Below are positions 1-9,765 of a stretch of DNA of 64,000 bases, in pieces. The notes under the pieces are model-generated. The model had not been told where the DNA came from and made no database searches. It was given only the letters and a program-made list of their open reading frames with translations. Source of the DNA: Macrosoma leucophasiata. Taxonomy: Eukaryota > Arthropoda > Insecta > Lepidoptera > Hedylidae. The translations under genes were made by a program, and so were the position numbers. How positions within the stretch are numbered: the stretch's first letter is position 1; the number at the start of each line of letters is the position of its first letter. Where the stretch lies: the NCBI GenBank assembly GCA_036365455.1, contig JAWQUS010000025.1:21798001-21862000 (forward strand), given 5' to 3'.

Positions 1-2592
1 CGCTACGTATTCAATGTCGTAGGTATAACCGGATAGCAACACTGCCCAACGTTGTAATCTCGAGGCAGCCATCACTGGTATGCCAACTTTATGACCAAAA
101 ATATATGTTAAGGGTTTGTGATCCGTTCTTAACAAAAAATGACGGCCATAAAGATATTGGTGAAACTTACGAACGCCGTAAACAATGGCAAGTGCCTCTC
201 GGTCGATTTGTGAATACGCGCGCTCAGCCGGTGTGAGTGCGCGTGACGCATACGCTACGGGGCGCTCGCCACTCGCTGTCGAGTGTGATATTACCGCGCC
301 TATACCTACACTACTCGCGTCTGTCGTCAATATTATAGGCAGTTCTGGTGCATAATGCATTAATATTTTAGTACTGGCCAATAATTGCTTAACCCTACGA
401 AAAGTGAGCTGACAGGTATCACACCACTCGTACGGAACCCCTTTCTTAAGTAAATTGTATAATGGGGCTAATATTGTACTAATATTCTCAATAAACTTTC
501 CGTAATACATGATCATACCTATAAACGCCCGTAGCTCGGAAACGTTCTGCGGTTCTGGCGTTTCCAATATAGCTCGAACTTTATCAGGACATGTATGAAT
601 TCCTTCTTTACTAATGGTATGACCTAAATAATTAACTGACTTGGCAAAAAAAACACACTTTTCTTTTTTAATGCGCAAGCCATATTTTTTTAAACAATCA
701 AATACTTTGCATAAATTACTTATGTGTTCCTCATTTGTACTTCCAGTTATGATAATGTCATCCAAGAAAATGCCGACGTGAGGCATGTTGAATAATTGTT
801 CTAAATGCCTTTGAAATATACCCGGACTCGATGAAAGTCCGTACACTAATCTGTTATACATGAATAACCCTTTATGAGTGTTAATTACCGTGTATTTTTT
901 TGTGTCGTCTAGCTCAAATTGTGCATACGCTTGGGACAAATCTATTTTACTGAACCGCTCGCCGCCTTTTAAGCGCAACAGCAGCTCCTCCACTCTAGGT
1001 AACGGGTGACGGTCAATTTCGACAACCTTATTCAAAGTTAATTTGTAATCTGCACAAATTCTGATGTTACCGTCCTTTTTAACGACCGGCACGATGGGTG
1101 TCGCCCAGTCCGAGCGCTCGACGGGTGAGAGGACACCATCGCGCACCAGCTGCGCCAGCGCGCGCTCCACCGGCTCGCGCAGCGCGTAGGCCAGCGGCCG
1201 CGCGCGCATGTACACCGGCCGCGTGCCCTCTCGCACATGAATGCTCACCGTACCACCAGTGAATCGACCCAGACCTTCCGCGAACACCTCACAATATCTG
1301 GAACTGAACACGGACTCGTTGAATACATTATTATTAAGCAATGTCATATTATTACAATTGTAATCTACCACGGGTAATTTTATTTTAAGTTCAGCCATCC
1401 AGTGCCGACCTAAAAGTACGGTTTTACCATTTTCTACAACAAACAACTCTAATATCTTACAATTATTATCATACTTAACTAATGTTCGTAACACACCTAA
1501 GGGTTTAATCGATTCACCTGTATAATATCTAAATGTTAACGGAGTGGGTTCTAAACATACGTCTTTAAACAACGAATTATAACACTCTCGGTTTATACAT
1601 GACACGGCGCTACCGGTGTTGCATTCCATTTTTAAATCTTTACCATGTACATTTAACGTCATATAAATAGGCTTACACAATGTGGCTGATAATAAACAGA
1701 CATCAATAAAAATTACCTCATCGCTCTCCGTATCGCTTTCCTTATTTAAATTAGAGTCCGTAATGTCAACATGATGTGCCGCTACGTTGGGGCACATACG
1801 CTGCAGGTGTCCCTGGGTGTTGCACACGCGGCACACATACCGCGCATACTTGCAGACGCCTGTCTCGTGCCGCGCCCCACACACCCGACACTGCTGATGC
1901 CACTGCGCCCGCTCCACCGGCGCCCGAGCGGAAGGTGTCCTTTGTCCCGCGCGCCAACCGCGGGCCCTTTGTGACCTCCGGTCTGCCGTCTTGCTATTAT
2001 GCGCAGCACTAACCATCACCGCCTGACAATCGACATCCGTAGAACTCGTTCCCGCCACCGGTAACCTTATTCGTCCCTCAACCGATGCCGCATCTTTTTC
2101 CGCTGCCTCTAAACTCGCGGCCAATGTATATGCCTTGCCAAAATCTAACTGAGTCTCCGCAAATAACCGCTGCCGTATAGCTTCACTTGATATGCCACAA
2201 ACCAGCTGGTCTCTCAAACTCTCCTCAAGCCACGTACCAAACTCGCACGTTTTTGACATTTTTTTTAAAACCGCCGTATACTCCGATATTGTTTCTCCGT
2301 CCTTTTGCTTTCTGTGTCTAAATTTATATCTCTCTGCTAATATACTTGGTTTCGGTTGCAAATGTTTCTCCATAATTTCCGTTATTTCGGCGAAGGTTTT
2401 GGTTTTGGGTTTGACGGGTGTACACAAATTCACTAATAGTTCATAACTTTCCGCACCCATCACTGTAATTAATGTTGGCACTTGTAGTTCTATTGTTATT
2501 TTGTTCACTAAAAAATATTGTTCTAAACGTTCCGTGTATAACCTCCAGTCGTCACTGTGGACTTTAAACTCGGAAATTTTTCCGATCGACAT
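1..2592 (-). CDS. Ty3/gypsy-type gag-pol polyprotein (3' part off the window)
   Basis: One reading frame starts at the ATG at 2590-2592 and stays open for 864 codons to the left edge. Reading order: a Gag-like region; two zinc knuckles (CRVC...H...C then CRVCNTQGHLQRMC, about residues 240-270); an aspartic protease at about residue 325; reverse transcriptase with FSKIDLSQAYAQF and FLDDII (catalytic Asp pair near residues 611-612); RNase H beginning TTDASSVGVGAV. Integrase and the 3' LTR would lie left of position 1. Gag and Pol share one frame, as in insect gypsy elements of the mag/K02A2.6 type. The protease active site reads NTGS instead of DTGS, so the catalytic Asp is replaced by Asn; otherwise I saw no stop or frameshift. 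It makes the retrotransposition machinery and has no visible host role. Confidence 0.95.
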   Translation of the reverse strand, partial: MSIGKISEFKVHSDDWRLYTERLEQYFLVNKITIELQVPTLITVMGAESYELLVNLCTPVKPKTKTFAEITEIMEKHLQPKPSILAERYKFRHRKQKDGETISEYTAVLKKMSKTCEFGTWLEESLRDQLVCGISSEAIRQRLFAETQLDFGKAYTLAASLEAAEKDAASVEGRIRLPVAGTSSTDVDCQAVMVSAAHNSKTADRRSQRARGWRAGQRTPSARAPVERAQWHQQCRVCGARHETGVCKYARYVCRVCNTQGHLQRMCPNVAAHHVDITDSNLNKESDTESDEVIFIDVCLLSATLCKPIYMTLNVHGKDLKMECNTGSAVSCINRECYNSLFKDVCLEPTPLTFRYYTGESIKPLGVLRTLVKYDNNCKILELFVVENGKTVLLGRHWMAELKIKLPVVDYNCNNMTLLNNNVFNESVFSSRYCEVFAEGLGRFTGGTVSIHVREGTRPVYMRARPLAYALREPVERALAQLVRDGVLSPVERSDWATPIVPVVKKDGNIRICADYKLTLNKVVEIDRHPLPRVEELLLRLKGGERFSKIDLSQAYAQFELDDTKKYTVINTHKGLFMYNRLVYGLSSSPGIFQRHLEQLFNMPHVGIFLDDIIITGSTNEEHISNLCKVFDCLKKYGLRIKKEKCVFFAKSVNYLGHTISKEGIHTCPDKVRAILETPEPQNVSELRAFIGMIMYYGKFIENISTILAPLYNLLKKGVPYEWCDTCQLTFRRVKQLLASTKILMHYAPELPIILTTDASSVGIGAVISHSTASGERPVAYASRALTPAERAYSQIDREALAIVYGVRKFHQYLYGRHFLLRTDHKPLTYIFGHKVGIPVMAASRLQRWAVLLSGYTYDIEYVA

Positions 2593-2762
2593 ATTTAGGT
2601 ATAAATTCTCAGTTTCTCTTGCACACTTTAACTAATACGCGTATTATAGTTCGTTTTCGTCGCCACTGAAGTGTATTAGGTTTATTAACGAGCAATAGGG
2701 ATAATTGATACGGCACTGTACTTTCACAAACCACGTTTATTCGAAGACTGGCTGACGTAACA
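2593..2762 (-). mobile_element. Probable 5' LTR (2667-2762), primer-binding site and leader of the gypsy element
   Basis: On the minus strand, a segment beginning TGTTACG near 2762 and ending TTCA at 2667 has TG...CA ends and two AATAAA signals. It is followed by TGGCGACGAAAAC, a plausible tRNA primer-binding site, and a short leader to the ATG at 2592. The boundaries are inferred because the matching 3' LTR is outside the window. Confidence 0.4.
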
Positions 2763-2841
2763 AGTGTGTCAAGTACCCTCCCATAATGGTATATACAAAT
2801 ATATCACAATTTCGTATATAGAAGAAGAAACTATTTTTTTT

Positions 2842-3562
2842 GTTAGGGTGCCGTACCTAAAACGTAAAACGGGACCCTATTACTAAGCCGCCGCTGTCTT
2901 GTCTGTCTGTCCGTCCGTCTGTCTGTCGCCAGGCCATATTTCATATACCGTTATAATAAGAAAGATAAAAATTTCACACGTTTATTGTATTTAATATATT
3001 TGTTGTTATAGCGGCAACGGAAATACATAACTTGTGAAAATTTCAGCTTTCTTGCTATAACGACTTATGAGATACCTTATGGGCGGTTTGAAAAACTTGA
3101 TGATGCTGCTGAAAATGAGTCAAGTGACGCTGAAGAACAGATCTCTGTCTGTCATCAGGCTGTATCTCATAAAACGTGATAGGTAAAAAGCTGAATCTTT
3201 GACTAGTTATATATTTCCATTGCCGCTATAACAACAAATAGAAAAAAAATAAAAAAAACTAAATTATTCGGGGGCACAAATACGAAAAAAAACGCTTATT
3301 GTATGGGGACCCCCCATACAATATACGTGTTTTTTTTTTGTAATTTTGCCAATATTAACAACGGTAGTAGGTAGACTCTTAAAATTTTCACAGAATATTG
3401 ATATATATATTATCTTTAATAAAAAATATCTAAATAAAAATAAAGTAAACATCAAAGGGACAAACATCAAAACCCATACAACAAAAGTAATTTTTAAGCA
3501 ATTCTATTGTACGGAACACATTGTGCGCGAGTCCGACTCGCACTTGGCCGATTTTTTTATGC
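2842..3562 (+). mobile_element. Dispersed lepidopteran repeat (family I)
   Basis: It starts with GGGTGCCGTACC and a GTCTGTCTGTCCGTC microsatellite and ends with GCGCGAGTCCGACTCGCACT before a T-run. I recognise this pair of ends from interspersed repeats of Lepidoptera. Inside, 3250-3480 is AT-rich and non-coding. A related end lies inverted at 16122. Confidence 0.6.
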
Positions 3563-4167
3563 TATCCAGAACCGACTGCTATTGAACCTACTTACTTCAT
3601 ATATCTTAGACAAACACCTAAATAAATTTCAACTTTACGGAAGAAAGTTTATTTTAATTCATACATATAGCACACCTTTCGGTTCGCCTGGCAGGCACTT
3701 GTGCTCATCGCAATCGCCTGTCAATTTTTTTTAAAACTTCACTATATATGAACTAAATTATATAAAAATTTCAAGCTTACAAGTTCAAGTTAATTATTTT
3801 TTTTTACATTTTCAAAAATGTGGGGTTTATGACGCGACTGGCTGATCCTTGCCAGGCGATGGTTTTTGTACTTAGCGTGTTGTGATTTATCCCTACAAAA
3901 ATTTCTAGCCTTACAGGGCCAACGGTGGTCGGAGGGTTAAGTATCTCTTGGACCATATAGGATCGTGTGATTCCGTAAAAGTGCTACGCCGTAGATGTCG
4001 TAAAGGAAATGTATCGTAGCAACCTCGTAGTAAAACAATCGTTAAGACTATAATGATCATACTGTTTTCAAAGACCACTTTTAAGATGTTCCTTATGCCT
4101 TGACTACTTTGTACCGAGTTCTTGACGGTTCTTGTGTTTAAATTTAAAAAACATGTTCAAAATTGAT
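3563..4167. other. AT-rich DNA, nothing recognised
   Basis: No open frame with family features, no RNA gene and no clear repeat boundary is visible. Short pieces around 3890-3960 look repeat-derived but I cannot assign them. Confidence 0.5.
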
Positions 4168-4470
4168 GTTTATTATTTATTTATTTATTTTATGTTATAA
4201 AAAGTGGCAAACAAGCATGCAGTTCTCATTGATGTTAGGTTATGACTGCAGCCTATAGACACCCACACAAAGACCAAGGTCAAAATGCAGATGCGTTACC
4301 ACTACTGAGGTCTAAGGTGTTATGCCTCTGTGCCGGAAATTGCCGAGCCGTTCATTACCACCTGACCGGAACACGATAGTGCTGAAAACAACCATTTAGC
4401 GGCAAGTATATTAGGTAATGCGGTGGTGCCTACGCCCGCGAGCTCCGTCACTGAAGCTTTACCACCAGTA
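4168..4470 (-). mobile_element. SINE-A copy, nearly full length
   Basis: This is the commonest repeat here. In its own direction it runs from CTGGTGGTA(G/A)AGCT through TTGCCGCTAAATGGT, TGTTCCGGTCAGGTGGTAAT, ACGGCCCTGTAATTTCCGG and AACTGCATGCTTGTTTGCCA to an A-rich end. The copy is antisense here, with head near 4470 and tail at 4168. The poly-A-like tail and frequent 5' truncation indicate a retroposon of about 290 bp. Confidence 0.8.
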
Positions 4471-4984
4471 CCAGTGATGTCATAATCTTAACCAGGATAA
4501 TAATTCATACCATATTTGATTGGACAACACAATGCAATTGTCAATTTAAAAAAAAAAATCTTGTAATAAGAAAAGCACTTAGCACTATTTGTAATATTTT
4601 ACTAATAATTATAGGCACTACATTTTGTTAATATACTCATCATTTGTCTGGGGGTACGGTAGTGCGTTTGACGGAAGCGACTCACCCGGAGATTCTTAGC
4701 ACCCCTGGCTCCAGAGCTCGACCAGCGCCCGTCTACGCCGGTTTTGCTCCTGGAGCCGCCGGGCACTTGGGGCCTTTTCCTCGTCTGCATTTACATCTTG
4801 GGGGGGTTTAGACCATAACCCGCCACGCTGGTCCAGTGCGTGTTGGCAGGTCGCCAGAGCCTCGTTTGTTGCGTAGCAGGGTGCACCACGTGCAGGTGAG
4901 GTTAGCTTGGGTCTCGATGGTGTTGGTTGAGACCCCTTACACCCCCACGTCGAGGACGTCCACCTGCAAGATGGACCGACGACC
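4471..4984. other. Composite repeat-derived sequence
   Basis: The first part is AT-rich. From about 4650 it becomes GC-rich and joins directly to an RTE tail. Words such as CCACGCTGGTCCAGTGCG occur in lepidopteran repeat tails. A 148-codon antisense frame across this stretch has no family features. Confidence 0.4.
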
Positions 4985-5100
4985 TGATCAAGGCTGCAGG
5001 TACCCGCTGGATGCACGTCGCTTCCGATCGGTCGGCATGGAGGTCCTTGGGGGAGGCCTATGTTCAGCAGTGGACGTCTTATGGCTGATATGATGACGGT
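4985..5100 (+). mobile_element. RTE-like LINE, 3' end fragment
   Basis: It matches the last codons and tail of the RTE copy at 28372-29641: GACCGACGACCTG, the GTTCAGCAGTGGACGTCTTATGG block, then TGATATGATGA. It is short and 5'-truncated. Confidence 0.8.
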
Positions 5101-5451
5101 AGTGCCCCCTACTAAGACGAGGCAAGCGAAACGTGAGGACAAGATCTACATTTTCTCGAAACGCTTAAGCAGCTTAATTAATATAAGCGATTTATTTTCC
5201 GTGGCGAGTTGTTTTTTTTTAAATCAATACATATAATAAGTCAATAAAAATAGAGTGTCTGTACATTAAATATTATTCCAAAAAATTGATAGGTGGCGAT
5301 TAAAGAAGAAAAAAAAAAAGAAAACCAAAATAACAATTTTTGGAATTTTTGTCTCTCTTTCTAGTACGATATAACTTCGAAACTGAGTAGTTCGGATTTG
5401 AATGCGGTTTTCACATGTGGATTTCATATTATTAGAAACGTTGTTAAAACT
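5101..5451. other. AT-rich DNA, nothing recognised
   Basis: Homopolymer-rich and non-coding, with no recognisable repeat ends. Confidence 0.5.
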
Positions 5452-5562
5452 AAGGCTCGCCACTTGTTACATAGGCCAAAACGTAACCGGTGAATCGTAG
5501 GTGTTTGCATGTATGCTTGAATGCCTCTGCCTACCCCTTGGAAGACTACAGGTATGAAGTTA
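5452..5562 (+). mobile_element. SINE-D tail fragment
   Basis: It shares GGCTCGCCACTTGTTACAT, AAACGTAACCGGTGAATCG, TTGCATGTATGCTTGAATGC and CTCTGCCTACCCCTT with the longer copy at 11683-11965. The tRNA-like head is absent, so it is 5'-truncated. Confidence 0.75.
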
Positions 5563-5915
5563 CTTTTTTAAACTGTATCATTTAAGTTTGTTAACGTTAA
5601 CTAAAAATAAATTGGCCATTTGGCATGACACCCTTAACGTGTTAATTTTTTATTTGGCTGCAGTGCGCTACGTGCGATTGCGACAATTCAGACTCATTCT
5701 CATAAAATAACCGTTTCATTTTATACGCTGACGCCTGTTTCCGGGAAGTTTCTAGATGTTTTTTTTTCACTCTCGCAACAAAGAACGCTGTGATTTATTT
5801 GCTTCATACTGTTTCCGTTTGTATGGAAATTCTCTCGAAAGCTATATACGATTTTTCAATTAGGTTAACATTTTAATATGATTCCGAAGCGGAACTTGAA
5901 GCAGAGAATATGTAG

Positions 5916-5962
5916 CGCCGAAGTGTCCATTCTATACTACGTATAGAATGGACACTTCGGCG
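5916..5962. repeat. Perfect 22-bp inverted repeat (hairpin)
   Basis: Arms 5916-5937 and 5941-5962 are exact reverse complements around a 3-nt TAC loop. No coding frame crosses it. The flanks 5563-5915 and 5963-6207 hold nothing else I recognise. Confidence 0.9.
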
Positions 5963-6207
5963 TCCCGCCCGATTTCTCCGCTTCACCCAACATTCTCCCC
6001 TCTCATAGGCGACGTTTGGTATTCTCTACGTGCTACGCACACTGGTGCACGTGTAAATACTGTCACTAATGTCACTGATTGATTGAACTGAACGGAATAT
6101 TTCTTTAAAGAAATGATAGGGGAAAACAAGCATGTAGCTCACATTCATAGTAAATGAACTGCAACCTATTTATTTCTACATCAGTAAAGTAGTTTTTATG
6201 TAAACCC

Positions 6208-6800
6208 TTAGACCTACTCGGGGCAACTTCTATAGCTCTATAAAGCTCAAGTGAGGCCCCATTTGAAATACTGCTCTCATCTTTGGGCGGGAGCCCCTAA
6301 ATACCAGCTTGGTCCCCTTGACTCCATTCAAAAACGTGCCATTTGAATCGTCAATGACACAGAAATCACGGATCGACTCAAAGATCTAAGTCTGCGCAGA
6401 GACATCGGTTGTCTGTGCATCTTCTACCGCCTTTACAATGGTGAATGCTCTGATGAACTGTACGATCTGGTTCCATCGTCTCCATTCCTTCATCGTACCA
6501 CCCCCCGAAGAGAGAAGTTCCACCCGCACAGATTGGACACTTGTCTTGGCAGTGCTCAACAGCCCAATTATCTTGTTCATTCCTGCCTAGAACGTGCAAA
6601 TTGTGGCACGAACTTCCATCTGAGGTGTTCTGTTCTACCGGCGCTACAATATGAAATTCTTCAAAACAGGCGTCAAAAAAGTCCTTCAGGGCTGGCAGCG
6701 CGTTGGCAACTCCCCTGAGGTTGCAAATGTTCATAGGCGACGGTAACCACTTTCCATCAGGTGACCCGTCTGCTTGTATATCAATCCTTTGACATAAAAA
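6208..6800 (+). mobile_element. Jockey-like LINE, 3' fragment
   Basis: Decayed C-terminal ORF2 with the same blocks as the copy at 24744-26268 ([18 protein letters not shown], KYQLGPLDS, KRAIRIVND), followed by CAGGGCTGGCAGCGCGTTGGCAACTC and GTTCATAGGCGACGGT, then an A-rich end. Frameshifts break the frame. Confidence 0.85.
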
Positions 6801-7105
6801 AAACTGAAAAATTACATATTGTATATGATATAATGACTGATGAAAAGGTCGACCCGGATGAGTCGTTATTAATAAGAAGAGTGCATAATAAAAGCGGATT
6901 GAATTAAAAGCGAGAGTCGGTTAGACTAGATACAGCGAGCCAATCTGCCCGTGAGAGCTGAACTAGTGATGTGCCGGGTTGTAACTGGCGGATTCAAAAG
7001 AAAAAAGAGATATACAAGTCAAAATGTTATCGATTTATCGAAATAACATTTTATGTGATGATGATCATCACCCTACTTTAATTAAATAATTTACAAGGAT
7101 CAATA
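6801..7105. other. No gene seen
   Basis: AT-rich spacer without recognisable coding or repeat content. Confidence 0.5.
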
Positions 7106-7205
7106 AAGATATATTATTTACTAGCTGTGCCCGCGACTTCGTCCACGTTAGAAAACTATGATTGTTCAGTATCTACCCGGACGAAGTCGTGAGCGCAGCT
7201 AGTAT
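7106..7205 (+). mobile_element. Family-F repeat end (GCCCGCGACTTCG type)
   Basis: It begins CTAGCTGTGCCCGCGACTTCGT and contains the inverted form GACGAAGTCGTGAGCGCAGCTAGTAT at its end, a pattern seen again at 23958-24287 and 61808-62146. It is a common non-autonomous lepidopteran repeat. No coding capacity is visible. Confidence 0.6.
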
Positions 7206-7823
7206 AAAAGTAGCCTAAGTTACTCCTTATTACATCAGCTATCTGCCAGTGAAAGTCCCGTCAAAATCGGAGACACTCAAATTCTATTTATTTGTATGTA
7301 GGTATGTATGTATGTATGGTTGTATGGAGATAAAAGAAGCCTAAGTTACTCCTTATCACATCAGCTATCTGCCAATGTAAGTCCCGTCAAAATCGGAGAC
7401 ACTCAAATTCTATTTATTTGTATGTAGGTATGTATTTATGTATGGTTGTATGGAGATAAAAGAAGCCTAAGTTACTCCTTATCACATCAGCTATCTGCCA
7501 ATGTAAGTCCCGTCAAAATCGGAGACACTCAAATTCTATTTATTTGTATGTAGGTATGTATGTATGGAGATAAAAGTAACCTAAGTGACTCCTTATTACA
7601 TCAGCTATCTGCCCGTGGAAGTCCTGTCAAAGTCGGACACACACCAATTATACTTATTCGTATGTTGGTAGGTATGTATGTATGGATGTATGGAGATAAA
7701 AGAAGCCTAAGTTACTCCTTATCACATCAGCTATCTGCCAGTGAAAGTCCTGTCAAAATCGGTCCAGCCGTTCCCAAGATTAGCCCCGACAAACAGACAG
7801 ACAGACAGACAAACATTGTAAAA
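7206..7823 (+). repeat. Tandem array, 126-bp unit, five copies
   Basis: Units begin at about 7206, 7332, 7458, 7572 and 7698, each starting AAAAG(A/T)A(G/A)CCTAAGT. Spacing is 126 bp except for one 114-bp unit. The unit is the internal part of family F (GTTACTCCTTAT, CATCAGCTATCTGCC, CCGTCAAAATCGG) plus a GTATGTAT run, so the array looks like a local expansion inside one inserted copy. Confidence 0.9.
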
Positions 7824-8483
7824 ATTTTTGTTTTGGTACATGTACCATGTATACATACATATGCATTTAGTAAAAAGCGGTTATTTTAATATTACAAACA
7901 GACACTCCAATTTTATTGATTTGTATGTATGTATGTATGTATATGTATATATGTATAGATGTATAGATTTATTATGCAAAGCTAATATACAACATAAGAC
8001 CTAAAAATTCTGTGAAAATTTTAAGCGTCTACTTGCTACCGTTATTTTTATCGAGCAAAATATACGAAAAAAACACGTTTATTGTATGCCCCCTTGGACC
8101 CCTTAACATTTTCATTTTCTTATTTTTAGTAATTAATTTTCTCTTTATAGCTGTCGATGAAAATATCGACAAACCGCACATCCCCATCAAGTTTAATTAA
8201 AAACATTGAATGTAAAGCCGCTTCTGCGGGCGCACATTAAATCTTTTTCATGTCTCAAACATTTCCATTGCAAATGCGCCGTATAATGCATATTCTGGTC
8301 TATTGAATTAAACACATCTTTACTTTTTCAACGAACCATTGAAACTGTGTTGAAATAAATCATGTAATGTTAAACGAACGCTTCGTGAAAATTTATCAAC
8401 TCAATGATTGAGTTCAATCAATAAAACTTAAGAACGATCCTACCAGCAGTACATTTACTTCTAATAAAATGTCTATAGTCTAT
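7824..8483. other. Family-F tail, GTAT microsatellite, then AT-rich spacer
   Basis: The family-F tail continues to about 7910, followed by a (GTAT)n/(ATGT)n stretch at 7920-7970. From 7980 to 8483 I see only AT-rich non-coding DNA. Confidence 0.5.
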
Positions 8484-8629
8484 CCCCCTTATTCATAAAC
8501 GGACATTTGATACGTTTTAGCTATAGAATGCTTTGTCTTTGTCAGTTGCATTGTCAAATGTGCAGGATAGAAAAAGACAAAGGAGAGATTAGCAACACTT
8601 TAGCTAAAATACGTTTATGAATAAGGGGG
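8484..8629 (+). mobile_element. MITE with perfect 18-bp terminal inverted repeats
   Basis: Ends CCCCCTTATTCATAAACG and CGTTTATGAATAAGGGGG are perfect reverse complements. The interior is non-coding and about 110 bp long. A second copy in opposite orientation lies at 17421-17566, and a lone end-like sequence sits near 16050. Confidence 0.85.
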
Positions 8630-8640
8630 TAAATATATAA

Positions 8641-8697
8641 TTTAACCTCAATGTGAACTGCAAGCTTGTTTGCCACTTTCATTACATAAAAAAAATG
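8641..8697 (+). mobile_element. SINE-A 3' end fragment
   Basis: Only the last 57 bp remain: CAATGTGAACTGCAAGCTTG, TTTGCCACTTTCATTACAT and an A-run. Confidence 0.75.
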
Positions 8698-8770
8698 ATG
8701 CGGTGAGGAGAGGAGCGCATAGAGATAATGTACTCTTTGGAGGAGAGTTTTTTTTTTTTTTTTTTTGTTA

Positions 8771-9176
8771 TTATGGCATCGCTATTACGCATATTGCCAG
8801 TGTCAAGTAAAACGATATTTCATATTATATAAGCAGCGTAAAAGTTAGTATAATATAGTCATCAAGTATAATATGTAAGTATCAATTATTTATGTTATCA
8901 AGTATAATATGTCAGTCAAGTGAGTTACAATCAAGTTATTCGAGTAAAGCGATGGCTACTTCACCAGAACATTTACAATGTAGTTTTGGAGACAACCTGA
9001 AAGGTCGTATTTTCGCACTGTTATTCTATTTTACTATACACGGGCACTGTAATAAACCTATATCAAACAAAATGCCACCAATTTTATTCAATATAACTTA
9101 AAAATACACCAAGAAAGTGAAATAAAATAAGAGCACCATACGCCTCTTTCAAGGTTCCCGCCAAAACTCTGGAGGA
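8771..9176 (+). mobile_element. Dispersed repeat, LTR-like (family H)
   Basis: About 400 bp from GGCATCGCTATTACGC to AAGGTTCCCGCCAAAACTC. It has a central GTAAAGCGATGGCTAC block and an AATAAA-like segment near the end. Four copies in the window in both orientations make it an interspersed element. A solo LTR is possible, but no internal region was found. Confidence 0.55.
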
Positions 9177-9394
9177 GAGTTGTTTTTGAAAAAGATGTGA
9201 TTGACAATAGGATGTCATTATTTTTTCAAATATCTGAACGGATAGGCTTATTTTATTTTTCATACTATTTTAAAATTGTGGTTTAACTATCATAATCCTG
9301 CATTTCATTATAATAATATATATATCAAAGCTAAATAGGACTACAATTTGCTGTCGCAAATTAAGACTATTATTATTTTATTTTATTTTTAAAG

Positions 9395-9450
9395 AAAAAT
9401 GGAAAGAAAAATTTGACTTCAGGCGAGGCTCGAACTCGCGACCTACTGAA
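9395..9450 (-). mobile_element. SINE-B fragment, inverted
   Basis: This is the inverted 3' part of the tRNA-headed SINE at 9515-9765. The two face each other about 130 bp apart, so this may be an insertion rearrangement. Confidence 0.7.
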
Positions 9451-9514
9451 AAACAATTATTAAGGGTAAAAGCGACTTCTTTACGATATTCAATAAACTG
9501 AAAAGTCTATTATA

Positions 9515-9765
9515 TCGGTTGCCTAAATAGCATAGTTGGTAATAGATGGCGCTACTGCTACCATAAAGCAATGCAATAGATGTGAAGGAAAGATTTGACA
9601 AATCGGGCAGGGCTTCTGTAGCTCAATTGGAAGAGCGGCTGGACTAGATTCCCAGTAGGTCGCGAGTTCGAGCCTCGCCTGAAGTCAAATTTTTCTTTCC
9701 ATTTTTCTTTAAAAATAAAATATATTTCACAAGCATGTGTTAATGCGAAATAATATAAAAAACTA
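9515..9765 (+). mobile_element. SINE-B copy with tRNA-like head
   Basis: A leader (GCATAGTTGGTAATAGATGG) precedes a tRNA-like segment at 9610-9685 with a D-arm block (TAGCTCAATTGGAAGAGC), an anticodon-arm-like CTGGA...CCCAG and a T-arm (GTTCGAGCC). Then come TTTTTCTTTCCATTTTTC and TATTTCACAAGCATGTGTTA. The same unit recurs near 22250, 22700 and 61300, so this is a SINE and not a tRNA gene. Confidence 0.8.

Noticed and set aside
4696..5142. 148-codon minus-strand ORF
   Set aside because: It is antisense to an RTE tail and a composite repeat; it has no family motifs and reads low-complexity sequence.
9605..9690. tRNA gene candidate
   Set aside because: Head of SINE-B. The same unit recurs with conserved flanks and tail, the acceptor stem is imperfect, and copies are truncated at variable points.
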